Below, piece by piece: positions 46,770 through 56,467 of a DNA stretch of 64,000 nucleotides. Source of the stretch: Novosphingobium fuchskuhlense. Lineage in GTDB: Bacteria; Pseudomonadota; Alphaproteobacteria; Sphingomonadales; Sphingomonadaceae. A model generated the notes under the pieces. It had not been told where the DNA came from. It made no database searches and saw nothing but the letters and a program-made list of their open reading frames with translations. How positions within the stretch are numbered: position 1 is the first letter of the stretch; the number at the start of each line of letters is the position of its first letter. Where the stretch lies: assembly GCF_001519075.1 (NCBI RefSeq), contig NZ_KQ954244.1:637934-701933 (forward strand), given 5' to 3'. Both the position numbers and the translations under genes were made by a program.

Positions 46770-48613
46770 GCCGATACCCGCCGGCGTGCCGCTACCAGCA
46801 GGCTGGCGAGCGCCGCTGGGGTAATGCCCGGAACCCGCCCGGCGGCAGCCAAGGTATCAGGTTGCGCTCGCTCAAGCCGCTCCACCATTTCACGCGAGAG
46901 CCCCGGCACTTCGGCATACGGAAATTGATCCCCGAGCGGAACGCCCTCGCTCGCACGCAATTGCCTGAGTTCCGCCTCCTGCCGAGCAAGGTAAGGTGCA
47001 TAAGCTGCATCTTCCGTCAGTTCCTCGGCAAGGTCCGGCGCGACTGCCTCGTTACCAAGCCAAGGAGACAACGCGGCCAAATCAACTTCAGGAAAGCGCA
47101 ACCACTCACAAAGCGGTCGCCGCACGCCATCTCCACGCACCATGACGCCGTGGGCATTGAGATCACCTGGAGAGACGGTCTGCAGCAGCAACGCTGCGAG
47201 ACGTCCCCGAACCTCTTCCCGCTCGGCAAACCATGCGGCGCGCGCCGGACCTATGCACCCGAGCTCGATACCCATGGAGGTAAGCCTGGTGGGCGCATTG
47301 TTAGCGCGTAACCGCAGGCGGTACTCGGCACGTGCGGTTAGCATGCGGTATGGCTCCGTAACGCCATGCAGCGTGAGATCGTCGACCATGACAGCCATGT
47401 AGCTTGTTGCACGATCAAGCGCAGGTCCAGCAAGGCCTAGCACCGTAGCGGCCGCGTGCATCCCGGCGATCAGGCCTTGGGCCGCCGCCTCCTCGTATCC
47501 GGTGGTCCCATTGATCTGGCCCGCGCAATAGAGCCCCGGCATGTCCCGTAGCTCCAAGGTGCGCCGCAACGCTCGTGGATCGATGTGATCGTACTCCACC
47601 GCATAACCGGGGATGAGGATATCGACCGCTTCCAGCCCCTCCATCGACCGCATCATCGCCACCTGCACATCAGTGGGCAGCGACGTCGAAACGCCATTCG
47701 GATAAATCACATGATCGTTGAGCCCCTCGGGCTCAAGGAACACCTGGTGTCCGTCACGGTCGCCGAAACGGTGGATCTTATCCTCGATCGAGGGGCAGTA
47801 GCGCGGCCCCAGCGCGTCGATGGCGCCGCTGAACAACGGGGAACGATCCAGCCCCGCGCGAATGACGTCATGTGTCTGTGCATTGGTGCGGGCAATGGCA
47901 CAAAAGACCTGCGGCTGCAGGCGCGACCTCGTCAGGGCGGACATCGTCCACAGATCGGCATCGCTGGCCTGAACCGGGAGCCGCGACCAATCAATGGTCC
48001 GCCCGTCAAGGCGCGGCGGCGTCCCCGTCTTGAGCCTTGCCATAGGCAATCCAGCCGCTCGCAACTGCGCTGCAAGGCGATGGGCAGCGGTTTCGCCAAT
48101 TCGGCCGCCCTCCATCCGCTCCTCACCTCGAAACAGGCGTCCACCCAGAAACGTCCCTGTACACAAAACCACGGCCCGCCCAGCGAGGGCAGTTCCATCC
48201 GCGAGATCAACTCCCGACACAGCACCGCCAGTATAGCGAAGTGCAGCCGCCTCCCCGGGCACCACGGTCAAACCGCGCTGGGCTGCCACCATGCGCTGGA
48301 TCGAGGCGCGAAAGAGCTTGCGATCGGCCTGAATGCGAGGACCCTGTACCGCACTCCCCTTGCTGCGATTGAGCATTCGATAGTGGATCGCAGCCTCATC
48401 TGCGGCTCGCGCAATCAACCCGTCCAAGGCATCAACCTCGCGCACGAGATGACCCTTCCCCAGCCCGCCGATGGCAGGATTGCAAGACATGGTTCCGATC
48501 ATTGCGGGGTCGAAACTGACGAGCGCAGTACGCGCACCCATGCGGGCAGCGACGGCCGCCGCCTCGACGCCGGCGTGCCCGCCGCCGACCACGATGATGT
48601 CGAACTCCTGCAT
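46766..48613 (-). CDS. mnmG: tRNA uridine-5-carboxymethylaminomethyl modification enzyme MnmG
   Basis: 615 residues. The FAD-binding motif [12 protein letters not shown] is at residues ~7–18, with [24 protein letters not shown] and GTFLGGRLF further on. The start at 48613 (MQEFDIIVV) is the family-typical N-terminus; the frame stays open 78 codons upstream, but that part overlaps the parS-containing gap and has no similarity. With MnmE it installs cmnm5/nm5 at wobble uridine 34. It is 73 bp after mnmE and overlaps rsmG by 4 bp. Confidence 0.98.
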   Translation of the reverse strand: MQEFDIIVVGGGHAGVEAAAVAARMGARTALVSFDPAMIGTMSCNPAIGGLGKGHLVREVDALDGLIARAADEAAIHYRMLNRSKGSAVQGPRIQADRKLFRASIQRMVAAQRGLTVVPGEAAALRYTGGAVSGVDLADGTALAGRAVVLCTGTFLGGRLFRGEERMEGGRIGETAAHRLAAQLRAAGLPMARLKTGTPPRLDGRTIDWSRLPVQASDADLWTMSALTRSRLQPQVFCAIARTNAQTHDVIRAGLDRSPLFSGAIDALGPRYCPSIEDKIHRFGDRDGHQVFLEPEGLNDHVIYPNGVSTSLPTDVQVAMMRSMEGLEAVDILIPGYAVEYDHIDPRALRRTLELRDMPGLYCAGQINGTTGYEEAAAQGLIAGMHAAATVLGLAGPALDRATSYMAVMVDDLTLHGVTEPYRMLTARAEYRLRLRANNAPTRLTSMGIELGCIGPARAAWFAEREEVRGRLAALLLQTVSPGDLNAHGVMVRGDGVRRPLCEWLRFPEVDLAALSPWLGNEAVAPDLAEELTEDAAYAPYLARQEAELRQLRASEGVPLGDQFPYAEVPGLSREMVERLERAQPDTLAAAGRVPGITPAALASLLVAARRRVSA

Positions 48614-48670
48614 GCAGGCGGCGATACCGAATTCGGAGGTTACCGTCAAAGCGCGCCTGGCACTCGCGGG

Positions 48671-48686
48671 TGTTTCACGTGGAACA
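48671..48686. promoter_or_regulatory. parS: parS site 3, between mnmE and mnmG
   Basis: TGTTTCACGTGGAACA matches the parS consensus at 15 of 16 positions. It ends exactly one base before the mnmE stop codon and lies in the only sizeable gap of this operon. It is 2.1 kb from site 2. Confidence 0.93.
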
Positions 48687-49988
48687 TCACTTGCCGATGC
48701 AGAACCGTCCGAACAGCGTATCAAGCATGTCTTCTGTTCCGGCCCGTCCGACCAGGCGATCGAGCGCGATGCGCGCCAGTCGCAGCGATTCGGCCGCGAG
48801 AAGGGGATCAAACTGCTCCGATGCCTCCCGCAGCGCAGCCGCAACATCCGCCAATAGCCCGTGCTGGCGTGCGTTCAGAGCGACTTCCCCGGGTACTGGC
48901 AGAGATGACCTAGCATGTTCGATCAGCGCGGCCCGCAGTCCATCAACGCCCTCACCCGTATGCGCGGATAGGACAAACTGCGCTGCCCGCTTCAACGGGG
49001 CATCGTGGCGATCGCACTGTGGTGCGATCTCCCAGACCGGACCCTTGCGCGGGCCTTCGCCCTCGGGCCCAAGCCATAGCACCAGATCGGCGCGCGCTGC
49101 CTCAGTCCGCGCCCGAACGATACCGATCTGTTCAATGGCGCCCGCCCCCTCGTCGCGGAGGCCTGCCGTGTCGACAAATGTGAACGGCACACCGCTCATT
49201 GCCACGCTGCGCACGAGCACGTCGCGCGTAGTCCCCGGTTCGGGGGCGGTAATCGCGGCTTCGTCATCAACCAAAACGTTGAATAACGTTGATTTTCCTG
49301 TATTTGGCGGCCCGGCCAAAACCACCCGGAAGCCGTCGCGCAATGGCTCGGCGCGCGGTCGGGCCAGCCATACTTCCAACTCCCCAGCCAGCTTGATGCA
49401 ACCTGAAGCAAACTGCGCTGGTAAGCCACCCTCAGACAGCCGATCGTGAGCGTCATCCTCGTCTGCAAAGTCCAGCACCAATTCAAGCGCAGCACTAAGA
49501 CCGAGCACACGGGCATGCCAGTCTGCCACAGTGCCCGAAAATGTGCCGCCCAGCATGGCCATTGCCGCACGCCGCTGCAGTTCCGTCTCGGCGGAGAGCA
49601 GGTCGGCCAGTCCCTCGGCTTCGGCCAGATCAATACAACCATTGGCGAAAGCCCGCCGTGTGAACTCCCCTGGCTCGGCCCGGCGCACACTCGGCAGCGC
49701 CGCGAGTGCCGTCTCGACTGCCGCAACCACGGCGCGCCCACCGTGCAAGTGCAGTTCTGCGCTGTCCTCGCCGGTAGCCGTTCCAGGTCCCGGCAGCCAC
49801 AGGACCAACGCCCGATCAAGAATTTCGTCTACAGCATCCCGCAGCACGGCAAGGACCGCACGGCGCGGGGGCGGGAGCTTTCCGGCCAGTGCTTCCAGCG
49901 CCGCACCAGCCTCGGGTCCGCTCAATCGAACCACGGCAATTGCCGCCGGCGGGGCACCGGAAGAAAGCGCAAAGATCGTGTCGGTCAC
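48687..49988 (-). CDS. mnmE: tRNA modification GTPase MnmE
   Basis: 433 residues from a GTG at 49988 (reads [24 protein letters not shown], the usual N-terminus). Order: tetrahydrofolate-binding N domain, helical domain, G domain (about 210–360) with G1 [13 protein letters not shown] (G2), DTAGLRD (G3), then the C-terminal helices ending in the canonical catalytic CIGK. The G4 NKxD motif is not evident; the corresponding stretch reads APQCDRH. It works with MnmG on tRNA U34. It is the second cistron after the DUF6489 gene (13-bp gap). Confidence 0.96.
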   Translation of the reverse strand: MTDTIFALSSGAPPAAIAVVRLSGPEAGAALEALAGKLPPPRRAVLAVLRDAVDEILDRALVLWLPGPGTATGEDSAELHLHGGRAVVAAVETALAALPSVRRAEPGEFTRRAFANGCIDLAEAEGLADLLSAETELQRRAAMAMLGGTFSGTVADWHARVLGLSAALELVLDFADEDDAHDRLSEGGLPAQFASGCIKLAGELEVWLARPRAEPLRDGFRVVLAGPPNTGKSTLFNVLVDDEAAITAPEPGTTRDVLVRSVAMSGVPFTFVDTAGLRDEGAGAIEQIGIVRARTEAARADLVLWLGPEGEGPRKGPVWEIAPQCDRHDAPLKRAAQFVLSAHTGEGVDGLRAALIEHARSSLPVPGEVALNARQHGLLADVAAALREASEQFDPLLAAESLRLARIALDRLVGRAGTEDMLDTLFGRFCIGK

Positions 49989-50001
49989 TGGCAAACGTCG
50001 T

Positions 50002-50280
50002 TCAGGTCTTGGGCTTCTCGCTGCCCGAGGCACCGGCCTTGAACCCGGCCATTGCCGCGCCTGCGCCCTGCTCGACAAACTGCTGGAACAGCTTGAGACC
50101 CATCTCGCCCATCGGCGCAATCTGCTTGGCAAAGCCCTGGAGCTGGTCGACGCTGTTCATGCCCTGCATCGCCTTCGCGATTGCATCGACATAGACATCG
50201 TTGGCCCGCGTCACATCAGGCAAGCCCAGAAAGCGGCGCGCCTCTTCAGGCGTGCATTCCACCTCGACGTTGACTTTCAT
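50002..50280 (-). CDS. DUF6489-like small protein
   Basis: 92 residues from the ATG at 50280 (AAAGG 7 nt upstream; another ATG two codons earlier). MKVNVEVECTPEEARRFLGLPDV at the N-terminus and a short hydrophobic C-terminal half (PMGEMGLKLFQQFVEQ) match the small sphingomonad family I associate with DUF6489. Function is unknown. It heads the mnmE–mnmG–rsmG–parA–parB run, so its promoter probably drives the whole operon. Confidence 0.75.
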   Translation of the reverse strand: MKVNVEVECTPEEARRFLGLPDVTRANDVYVDAIAKAMQGMNSVDQLQGFAKQIAPMGEMGLKLFQQFVEQGAGAAMAGFKAGASGSEKPKT

Positions 50281-50390
50281 GGCCATGCCTTTCGCTCTCT
50301 CGCATCAACACTGTCATGGGCTCTTGGCAAAGTCCATGGACCGCGCCAATCAAGGCCTCGACGAACAAACATCGGAACAGGATCAGCACC

Positions 50391-51089
50391 ATGGGCGAGA
50401 AGACGACGATCCCCACCCTCAATGGCGACAACGAGATTCCGGTCTATATCGCCACACCCGAAGATCAGACTGAAGCAGCCATCATCGTAATCCCGGAAAT
50501 CTTCGGCGTGAACGCCGGTATCCGCAAAAAGTGCGACGATTGGGCGGCCCTCGGTTACGTCGCGCTCGCGCCCGATATCTTCTGGCGTTTTGCGCCCGGA
50601 GCGGAACTTGATCCTGATGTGCCGGAGCAATTCCAGACCGCGCTCGGCTATTTCGGGCAGTACAACCCGGACCTTGGCGTGCAGGATATCGAGGCGGCGA
50701 TCCATTGGCTCCGCAATGAGCAGGCTATCGACAAGGTTGGCCTCGTCGGGTTCTGTCTGGGCGGGCGCTTGGCCTATATGGCGGCTGCGCGCACTGATAT
50801 CGATGCCTCGGTTGGCTACTACGGCGTGATGATCGACCAGATGCTGAACGAGGCTCATGCCATCGCCAATCCGCTGATGCTGCATATTCCGACAGCCGAC
50901 CATTTTGTTGGCCCGGAAGCGCAGGCGGCCATCCACGCAGCGCTTGATTCGCATTCCAAGGTCGTGCTGCATGACTATGTCGGGCTGGATCATGGTTTCG
51001 CGGCTGAAATGGGCTCGCGCCGCAATGAGCCCGGTGCGCAGCTGGCAGACGAACGCACGCGCGATTTCTTCAAGGCTCACCTGACCTGA
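50391..51089 (+). CDS. Dienelactone hydrolase family protein
   Basis: 232 residues. An alpha/beta-hydrolase with the Cys-nucleophile elbow GFCLGGRL (Cys near 121), an Asp in PTADHFVGPE (near 170) and a His in LDHGFAAEM (near 200), the spacing known for dienelactone hydrolase. IVIPEIFGVNAGIRK is also family-typical. Substrates could be dienelactones or other esters; no aromatic-degradation genes are nearby, so the role is open. It is divergent from the DUF6489 gene. Confidence 0.92.
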   Translation: MGEKTTIPTLNGDNEIPVYIATPEDQTEAAIIVIPEIFGVNAGIRKKCDDWAALGYVALAPDIFWRFAPGAELDPDVPEQFQTALGYFGQYNPDLGVQDIEAAIHWLRNEQAIDKVGLVGFCLGGRLAYMAAARTDIDASVGYYGVMIDQMLNEAHAIANPLMLHIPTADHFVGPEAQAAIHAALDSHSKVVLHDYVGLDHGFAAEMGSRRNEPGAQLADERTRDFFKAHLT

Positions 51090-51096
51090 GCGGCGC

Positions 51097-52242
51097 TCAG
51101 GCTGCCGTTCCATCATAGCCCGCAATGCCTTGGAGCAGCCGGGCTATGGCGGCGCGATCCTCGTCCGGGACTTCAGGGCGCCATATCTCGAAAAGCAGCA
51201 CCGTGCGCGTCTCGGGGCCAGCGTTGCGGGCTTCGTGCTCCATCGAATCGTCGAAGATCAGCGGAACCCCCGGTTCCCATCTGCGAATTTCGCTACCCAC
51301 CCGCAGCATGCAGTCCGGTGCGGTGTGGATCGGCACATGGCAGATCAAGCGCGTGTTGAGCATGCCGGAGTGCGGCGCAATGTGCGTGCCGGGTCTGAGC
51401 CGCGACCACAGAGCATTGGGCGCCCGGCCGGGGATCTTCGGCATCGGCGCCTGGGCAAGCGCCGCCATCGTCGCCGGACAACGGGCGGCGTTTGCCGCCA
51501 CAGGCGCTCCATCCTTCCAGAAATAGAAGGCACCCCAAGCCGGATCCCCGAGCAGGGGATTGTTGGGCGCCGGCCTGTTCTGAGACGCAGTCACGTAAGG
51601 CGCAAAGGTGTCGTGCGCTTCCCTGCCCGTCACAGCGGCAAGCTCGGCCTGCATTTCTGGCAGAAGATCCAGCACACCCTGCATCCAGCCGAACTCTGCC
51701 GGATCGTAGAAACGTTGCTGCGGTAGACCGGGATAGTAGAATAGCGAAGGTCGTTGCAGATCGATCTCGCGAGTGCCGCGCAGCAGTCCGAGCGCTTCCT
51801 CCATGGCAGGGGTCAGCCCGCCATCCATCACCGCATCAAGGTGGCGCTGGAATGCCCCTTGCGCTTCGGCAATAAAGTTCTGCGCACCTGCTGCCACACC
51901 TTCCAAACCGCGCGGAATGCCGCTGACGGCTGCCTGTGCCAGCGCTGTGCTGTAAAAGCTGACCGCCGCCCGGTCATCGCCCGCACGCTGCCGCAGATTT
52001 CCCTTGGCCAGCAGAGCGCCAACATCGCGAGGAAAGAGCTGCAACTGCCGATCGAGCGCAGCTTCACCTGCTGCAAGGTTGCCCAGCGCCAGCTCCGCAT
52101 TGGCAAGCGCGGCCCAAGGCATGCGCTCTGCGGTCGCTACGCTGCTGGCCTCGCGCAGCAACGCCACCGCCTGCTTGGTATCGCGCACCTTGAGCGCCGC
52201 AAGACCTTGCTCGATCAGGCTGTCGGGCGAAACGGTTGTCAT
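51097..52242 (-). CDS. TPR plus aspartyl/asparaginyl beta-hydroxylase-like protein (second copy)
   Basis: 381 residues. Same architecture as 8408–9583: N-terminal TPR-like helices (QAVALLREASSVATAE, GEAALDRQLQLFPRDVGALLAKGNL in pieces), C-terminal AspH fold with IPGRAPNALWSRL, IAPHSGMLNTR (first His near 290) and MEHEARN (second His near 335). It is expected to be an Fe(II)/2-oxoglutarate hydroxylase of Asp/Asn side chains. Here there is no TonB receptor or sulfotransferase neighbour, so its substrate partner must lie elsewhere. It is convergent with the dienelactone hydrolase gene. Confidence 0.87.
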   Translation of the reverse strand: MTTVSPDSLIEQGLAALKVRDTKQAVALLREASSVATAERMPWAALANAELALGNLAAGEAALDRQLQLFPRDVGALLAKGNLRQRAGDDRAAVSFYSTALAQAAVSGIPRGLEGVAAGAQNFIAEAQGAFQRHLDAVMDGGLTPAMEEALGLLRGTREIDLQRPSLFYYPGLPQQRFYDPAEFGWMQGVLDLLPEMQAELAAVTGREAHDTFAPYVTASQNRPAPNNPLLGDPAWGAFYFWKDGAPVAANAARCPATMAALAQAPMPKIPGRAPNALWSRLRPGTHIAPHSGMLNTRLICHVPIHTAPDCMLRVGSEIRRWEPGVPLIFDDSMEHEARNAGPETRTVLLFEIWRPEVPDEDRAAIARLLQGIAGYDGTAA

Positions 52243-52333
52243 GCAGCAACGACTAGCGCAAACCTGCGCTGGATCAATGGCAGGCGCGCTCTAGCGTGCC
52301 ACAGGGCTGCCGCACCACAAGGAGAGAACCACC

Positions 52334-52717
52334 ATGCACACCGGCCTCGCCGCCTGGCACCGCTACATGCAGACCGGGGATACTGCCTTGTTGGCCGAGT
52401 TGATTGCGCCAGATGCTGTGTTCCACTCGCCGGTTGTGCACACGCCCCAGGTCGGCCACGCAAAGGTGTTGATGTATCTTACAGCCGCCGGGCAGGTATT
52501 CGCCGACACCAGCTTCACCTATGTCCGCGAACTCGTCGACGGCCCCGAAGCGCTGCTTGAATTCACCGCGACGGTCGATGGCATTCACGTCAATGGTATA
52601 GATCTGATCCGCTTCGATCTCGATGGAAAGATCATCGATTTCAAGGTGATGGTCCGCCCGCTCAAGGCTATGAACAAACTGTGGGAGATGATGGCGGCGA
52701 CGCTGCAAAACACCTGA
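52334..52717 (+). CDS. SnoaL-like / NTF2-family protein
   Basis: 127 residues. AAGGAGAG precedes the ATG by 7 nt. The cone-shaped SnoaL/NTF2 fold is suggested by LAAWHRYMQTGDTALLAELIAPDAVFHSPV, then LEFTATVDGIHVNGIDLIRFDLDGKIIDFKVMVRP (in pieces). Members of this fold are small cyclases, isomerases or dehydratases, or non-enzymatic pockets; no catalytic residue is certain. It is divergent from the hydroxylase gene. Confidence 0.85.
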   Translation: MHTGLAAWHRYMQTGDTALLAELIAPDAVFHSPVVHTPQVGHAKVLMYLTAAGQVFADTSFTYVRELVDGPEALLEFTATVDGIHVNGIDLIRFDLDGKIIDFKVMVRPLKAMNKLWEMMAATLQNT

Positions 52718-52727
52718 CTGCCGCAGA

Positions 52728-53180
52728 TCAGCCCGGCAGAGCGTCCGGATGAAGGTTATAGTCACCCCGCCCTTGCGGATTGACATGCACCGCCAGCAAC
52801 GAGAGCTCGGCTTCGACCATCATGATCGCCGGCACCTCGGAACCCAGCAAGAATGGCAGAACAATCGCCGCCTGGAGCCCGCCCCACAGGCCGAGAAACC
52901 GGAACATGGCTCGACGCAGACCGTAGGAGAAAGCCCATTCGTCCTCGCCTAGAACCTCTATCAGCAGTGCCGAGGCGACCTGGTGCGCGGACGCGGGAAT
53001 CCACAAACCGTGCCCACCCAATGCAAGCGAGTTGACCGCGACCTACGCGTGCGCAGAGCCGCCCACACAAACCGGAATTCCATGATCCTCGAGCATCGAC
53101 GCCACCACGAGCGCTTCCGGCCGGGAGACGAGCACCGCCAGCCGGATCATCGCATCCGGCGCGGCGGTGCCATCGATCAT
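52728..53180 (-). pseudogene. DUF2007-like small membrane protein gene interrupted by in-frame TAG
   Basis: 151 codons in one frame. ATG at 53180 overlaps the rho stop (ATGA, 53177–53180). Residues 1–45 read IRLAVLVSRPEALVVASMLEDHGIP…, then TAG at 53043–53045 (codon 46), then the same frame continues VAVNSLALGGHGLWIPASA, a membrane helix and a C-terminus to a stop at 52728–52730. The two halves together look like a DUF2007-type (putative signal-transducing) domain plus a membrane segment, so the stop falls inside the domain. A TTG at 53021 could restart translation. It is probably a recent nonsense inactivation, or a sequencing error. Confidence 0.7.
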
Positions 53181-54433
53181 TGGTTCATCGTGGCAAAGAA
53201 ATCCTCGTTGGTCTTGGAATTCTTCATCTTGTCGAGCAGGAACTCCATCGCATCGATGGTGCCCATCTGCATGAGAATCCGGCGCAGCACCCACATCTTG
53301 CTGAGCTGATCGGTCGGCACGAGCAGTTCTTCCTTGCGGGTACCGCTCTTGCCCACGTCGAGTGCGGGGAAAATGCGCTTGTCGGCCACCTTGCGGTCGA
53401 GCACGATTTCCGAGTTGCCGGTGCCTTTGAACTCTTCGAAGATCACTTCATCCATGCGGCTGCCGGTATCGATCAGCGCAGTGGCGATGATCGAAAGCGA
53501 ACCACCTTCCTCGATGTTGCGCGCCGCGCCGAAGAAGCGCTTGGGGCGCTGCAGCGCATTGGCGTCAACGCCGCCTGTCAGCACCTTGCCCGAGCTTGGC
53601 ACCACGGTGTTATAGGCACGGCCGAGGCGCGTGATCGAATCGAGCAGGATGACGACATCGCGCTTGTGCTCGACGAGACGCTTGGCTTTCTCAATCACCA
53701 TTTCGGCGACCTGGACGTGGCGGCTGGCGGGCTCGTCGAAGGTGGAGGAAATCACCTCGCCCTTCACCGAACGCTGCATGTCGGTCACTTCTTCGGGGCG
53801 TTCGTCGACCAGCAGCACCAGCAGGAACACTTCCGGGTGGTTGTCGGTGATCGCCTTCGCCATGTTCTGCAGCAGCACGGTCTTGCCGGTGCGCGGCGGC
53901 GCCACGATCAGCGCGCGCTGGCCTTTGCCCTGCGGGCTGACGAGGTCGATCACGCGGGCCGATTTGTCCTTGACCGTCGGATCGAGCGTATCAAGACGCA
54001 GCCGTTCGTTGGGATAGAGCGGTGTCAGGTTGTCGAAGTTGACGCGGTGACGGACTGCCTCGGGATCGTCGAAGTTTACCTTGATCAGCCGCGTGATCGC
54101 AAAATAGCGTTCCCCGTCCTTGGGGGCGCGGATCTCGCCTTCCACGGTATCACCGGTGCGAAGACCCCATTTGCGGACCTGGTTCGGCGAGACATAGATG
54201 TCATCCGGACCGGCGAGATAGTTCGCCTCGGGGCTGCGCAGGAAGCCGAAGCCATCGGGCAGCACTTCGATCGTGCCTATCCCGAGGATTTCCTCTCCGT
54301 CCTCGGCCACTTCCTTGAGGATGGCGAACATGAGGTCCTGCCGCCGCAGCGTGCTTGCGCCCTCGACATCGAGCTCCTCGGCCATCTGGACGAGTTCGGC
54401 GGGCGTCTTCTTCTTCAGTTCCTTGAGATGCAT
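53177..54433 (-). CDS. rho: Transcription termination factor Rho
   Basis: 418 residues. The start [20 protein letters not shown] at 54433 is family-typical. Order: N-terminal RNA-binding helical and cold-shock-like domains ([16 protein letters not shown]…[12 protein letters not shown]), then the ATPase with [14 protein letters not shown] (Walker A), [16 protein letters not shown] and the Q/R loop region. The hexameric helicase terminates transcripts. A 172-bp leader separates it from hemJ. It is coupled by ATGA to the broken gene after it. Confidence 0.98.
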   Translation of the reverse strand: MHLKELKKKTPAELVQMAEELDVEGASTLRRQDLMFAILKEVAEDGEEILGIGTIEVLPDGFGFLRSPEANYLAGPDDIYVSPNQVRKWGLRTGDTVEGEIRAPKDGERYFAITRLIKVNFDDPEAVRHRVNFDNLTPLYPNERLRLDTLDPTVKDKSARVIDLVSPQGKGQRALIVAPPRTGKTVLLQNMAKAITDNHPEVFLLVLLVDERPEEVTDMQRSVKGEVISSTFDEPASRHVQVAEMVIEKAKRLVEHKRDVVILLDSITRLGRAYNTVVPSSGKVLTGGVDANALQRPKRFFGAARNIEEGGSLSIIATALIDTGSRMDEVIFEEFKGTGNSEIVLDRKVADKRIFPALDVGKSGTRKEELLVPTDQLSKMWVLRRILMQMGTIDAMEFLLDKMKNSKTNEDFFATMNQ

Positions 54434-54605
54434 CTGTCGTATCCGAAAAGGGGCAATGGCGCGCGCCGGATGGTCATGGGGCTTGGGGAAAGCGGACCTT
54501 GGAGGGCAGGGCAAGGAGGCGCTGCCGAAACCGGATTGCAGCCGGGGCATAGGCTCCGGCGTCCGGTGCGTCAATCCGGCAACCGGCCAGCCGCGAAAGC
54601 CATCG

Positions 54606-55049
54606 TCAGAACGGTTTCACGATCACCAGCACCACGATCAGCGCCGCCGTCACGCCCGGAATCTCGTTGAGCAGGCGTAGTTGCCGACCGGTGAGTTGCC
54701 GCTCACCCCTTGCCAGCTTGGCGGCATAGGTTGCCAGCCACAGATGATATGCGCTCAGCACCAGTACCAGCGCCAGCTTGGCGTGGAACCACCCCTGCGT
54801 GTACCATTCCCCGCTTACTGCAAGCGCAAGGCCGAAGCCCCAGACCACGAACAGCGAGGGCCACATGATGATCTTCATGAGCTTGCGCTCACGGTCGATC
54901 CAGATCGCGTTCTCGGGAGATCCTTCCAGCGCTTCCTGATGGTAGACGAAGAATCGCGGCAGCATGAACAGCCCTGCCATCCAGAAGATCACGAAGATGA
55001 CATGGCCGGCCTTGAGCCAGAGATAGAGCATCGCGAGCACCTGCATCAT
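54606..55049 (-). CDS. hemJ: Protoporphyrinogen IX oxidase HemJ
   Basis: 147 residues (ATG 55049 or 55046). About four membrane helices, with the conserved [24 protein letters not shown] start (His16), [13 protein letters not shown] and the [16 protein letters not shown] segment with its conserved His. HemJ oxidises protoporphyrinogen to protoporphyrin IX in the heme pathway in many proteobacteria lacking HemG or HemY. It lies next to hemE, 75 bp downstream, consistent with a heme operon. Confidence 0.94.
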   Translation of the reverse strand: MMQVLAMLYLWLKAGHVIFVIFWMAGLFMLPRFFVYHQEALEGSPENAIWIDRERKLMKIIMWPSLFVVWGFGLALAVSGEWYTQGWFHAKLALVLVLSAYHLWLATYAAKLARGERQLTGRQLRLLNEIPGVTAALIVVLVIVKPF

Positions 55050-55124
55050 GCTGTCCAGACTAGCGCTTTGACGGCCAGACCGGAACTTGGGATTTGGGGC
55101 GGATCAACCCGCCCCATGGATGGT

Positions 55125-56162
55125 TCAGCGCGACCAGCCTCGCACCACTTCCAGCAGCCGCTCGACATGCGCGATTGGCGTGAACTGCCCGATACCGTGG
55201 CCAAGGTTGAACACATGCGGCCGATCGGCAAACACGTCGAGCACGCGCCGTGCGCCGTCTTCCAGCGCCGGTCCGCCTGCCAGCAGCAGCAGCGGATCGA
55301 GATTGCCCTGCACAGGAAGGCCTGCGGGTAGCGACTTGGCCGCCCAGACAGGATCGATGGTTTCGTCCACACCGATGGCATCGACACCCGTGCCCTCGGC
55401 ATAGGCGACCAGCTTTTCGCCTGCGCCCTTGGGGAAGCCGATGATCGGCACGTCGGGATGCAGCTTGTGCATGGCCTGGGTGATCCGCGCATTGGGGGCG
55501 ATCACCCAGCGGTCGAACTCGCTCGGCGCAAGGCTGCCTGCCCAGCTGTCGAACAGCTGCAGGCCTTCGGCACCTGCTTTCACCTGTCCGCTGAGGTATT
55601 CCACGGTCACATCGACGATGGCATCGATGATTGCCTGAAATGCGCCCGGATCGCGGTAGGCCAGCGCGCGGGTGTCGTGCTGGTCACGGCTGCCCTCGCC
55701 CGCCACCATGTAGGTCGCGATAGTCCAAGGGCTGCCGGCAAAGCCCAGCATGGTCGCCTCTGGAGGCAAGGCAGCGCTCACCTGAGCAACGGTCTCATAA
55801 ATCGGCGCAAGGCGCTCAGGGACGCTCCTGAGCGTCTCCAGGCCCACATCCAGCAGACGGGGCGAAAGCGCGGGGCCTTCGCCGGCTAGGAACTGGAGAT
55901 CCTGCCCCATCGCATAAGGCACGATCAGGATGTCCGAAAACAGGATCGCTCCGTCGAAGCCGAACCGGCGCAGCGGCTGGAGCGTGATTTCGGCGGCGGC
56001 CTCGGAATCATAGACCAGCGCGAGGAAACCGCCCTTTTCAGCCCGCAGTTCGCGGTATTCGGGAAGGTAGCGTCCTGCCTGGCGCATCAGCCAGATCGGA
56101 CGGCGGGAAAGATTGGCCCCCTTGAGGGTGGCGAGAAGCGGCTTGTCTGCAGGGCTAGGCAT
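55125..56162 (-). CDS. hemE: Uroporphyrinogen decarboxylase
   Basis: 345 residues. It decarboxylates uroporphyrinogen III to coproporphyrinogen III. Landmarks are PIWLMRQAGRYLPEYR near residues 17–32, ILFSDILIVPYAMG with the catalytic Asp, GFAGSPWTIATYM, and FNLGHGI with the conserved His near the C-terminus. Its start codon borders the predicted origin. In Caulobacter and other alphaproteobacteria hemE flanks the chromosomal origin in the same way. Confidence 0.98.
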   Translation of the reverse strand: MPSPADKPLLATLKGANLSRRPIWLMRQAGRYLPEYRELRAEKGGFLALVYDSEAAAEITLQPLRRFGFDGAILFSDILIVPYAMGQDLQFLAGEGPALSPRLLDVGLETLRSVPERLAPIYETVAQVSAALPPEATMLGFAGSPWTIATYMVAGEGSRDQHDTRALAYRDPGAFQAIIDAIVDVTVEYLSGQVKAGAEGLQLFDSWAGSLAPSEFDRWVIAPNARITQAMHKLHPDVPIIGFPKGAGEKLVAYAEGTGVDAIGVDETIDPVWAAKSLPAGLPVQGNLDPLLLLAGGPALEDGARRVLDVFADRPHVFNLGHGIGQFTPIAHVERLLEVVRGWSR

Positions 56163-56227
56163 CAGTGCGTCTGTCCAAGTCTAATCTATAGATTCTTTTG
56201 AATCAGATTGGGGTAGTTAGTTGGCCC

Positions 56228-56236
56228 TGTGGAAAG
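56228..56236 (-). promoter_or_regulatory. DnaA-box-like site 1 in oriC
   Basis: TGTGGAAAG on the plus strand (CTTTCCACA on the minus) within the repeated context CCCTGTGGAAAG. It has one mismatch to TTWTNCACA. Confidence 0.7.
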
Positions 56237-56347
56237 CGGGGACGACATGCATCTGCCCGAATTGTCCCGCCGTCTCCACAAGAAAGTGTGTCAGCGACTC
56301 TCAACACTTTCGGGGGCAAGGGAAACTTGTCCCCGATGTCCGCTCCC

Positions 56348-56356
56348 TGTGGAAAG
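56348..56356 (-). promoter_or_regulatory. DnaA-box-like site 2 in oriC
   Basis: Second copy of TGTGGAAAG, again in the context CCCTGTGGAAAG, exactly 120 bp from site 1 and in the same orientation. Confidence 0.7.
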
Positions 56357-56458
56357 TTTCGCGCACCTGTTCGCATAATGCCGGTCTGCAGGCCGACACC
56401 GGGGCCATGATTGCACCGCAAACTTGTCGCCGGTTTCATCCCGTGGTTTATCCTACAG

Positions 56459-56467
56459 CTTTCCACA
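56459..56467 (+). promoter_or_regulatory. DnaA-box-like site 3 in oriC
   Basis: CTTTCCACA in the opposite orientation to sites 1 and 2, near a degenerate TTATCCTAC (56448–56456) that may be a weak box. It is 31 bp before the PPSR start. Confidence 0.65.

Noticed and set aside
47585..48913. 442-codon open frame antisense to mnmG
   Set aside because: Complement of a strongly conserved gene; no independent evidence of coding.
53043..53045. TAG read as pyrrolysine or a programmed readthrough codon
   Set aside because: No pyl genes or readthrough signals seen, and such decoding is not expected in this group; nonsense mutation is simpler.
53180..54670. 496-codon open frame antisense to rho
   Set aside because: Composition is His/Arg/Asp-rich as expected for the complement of rho; no recognisable domain.
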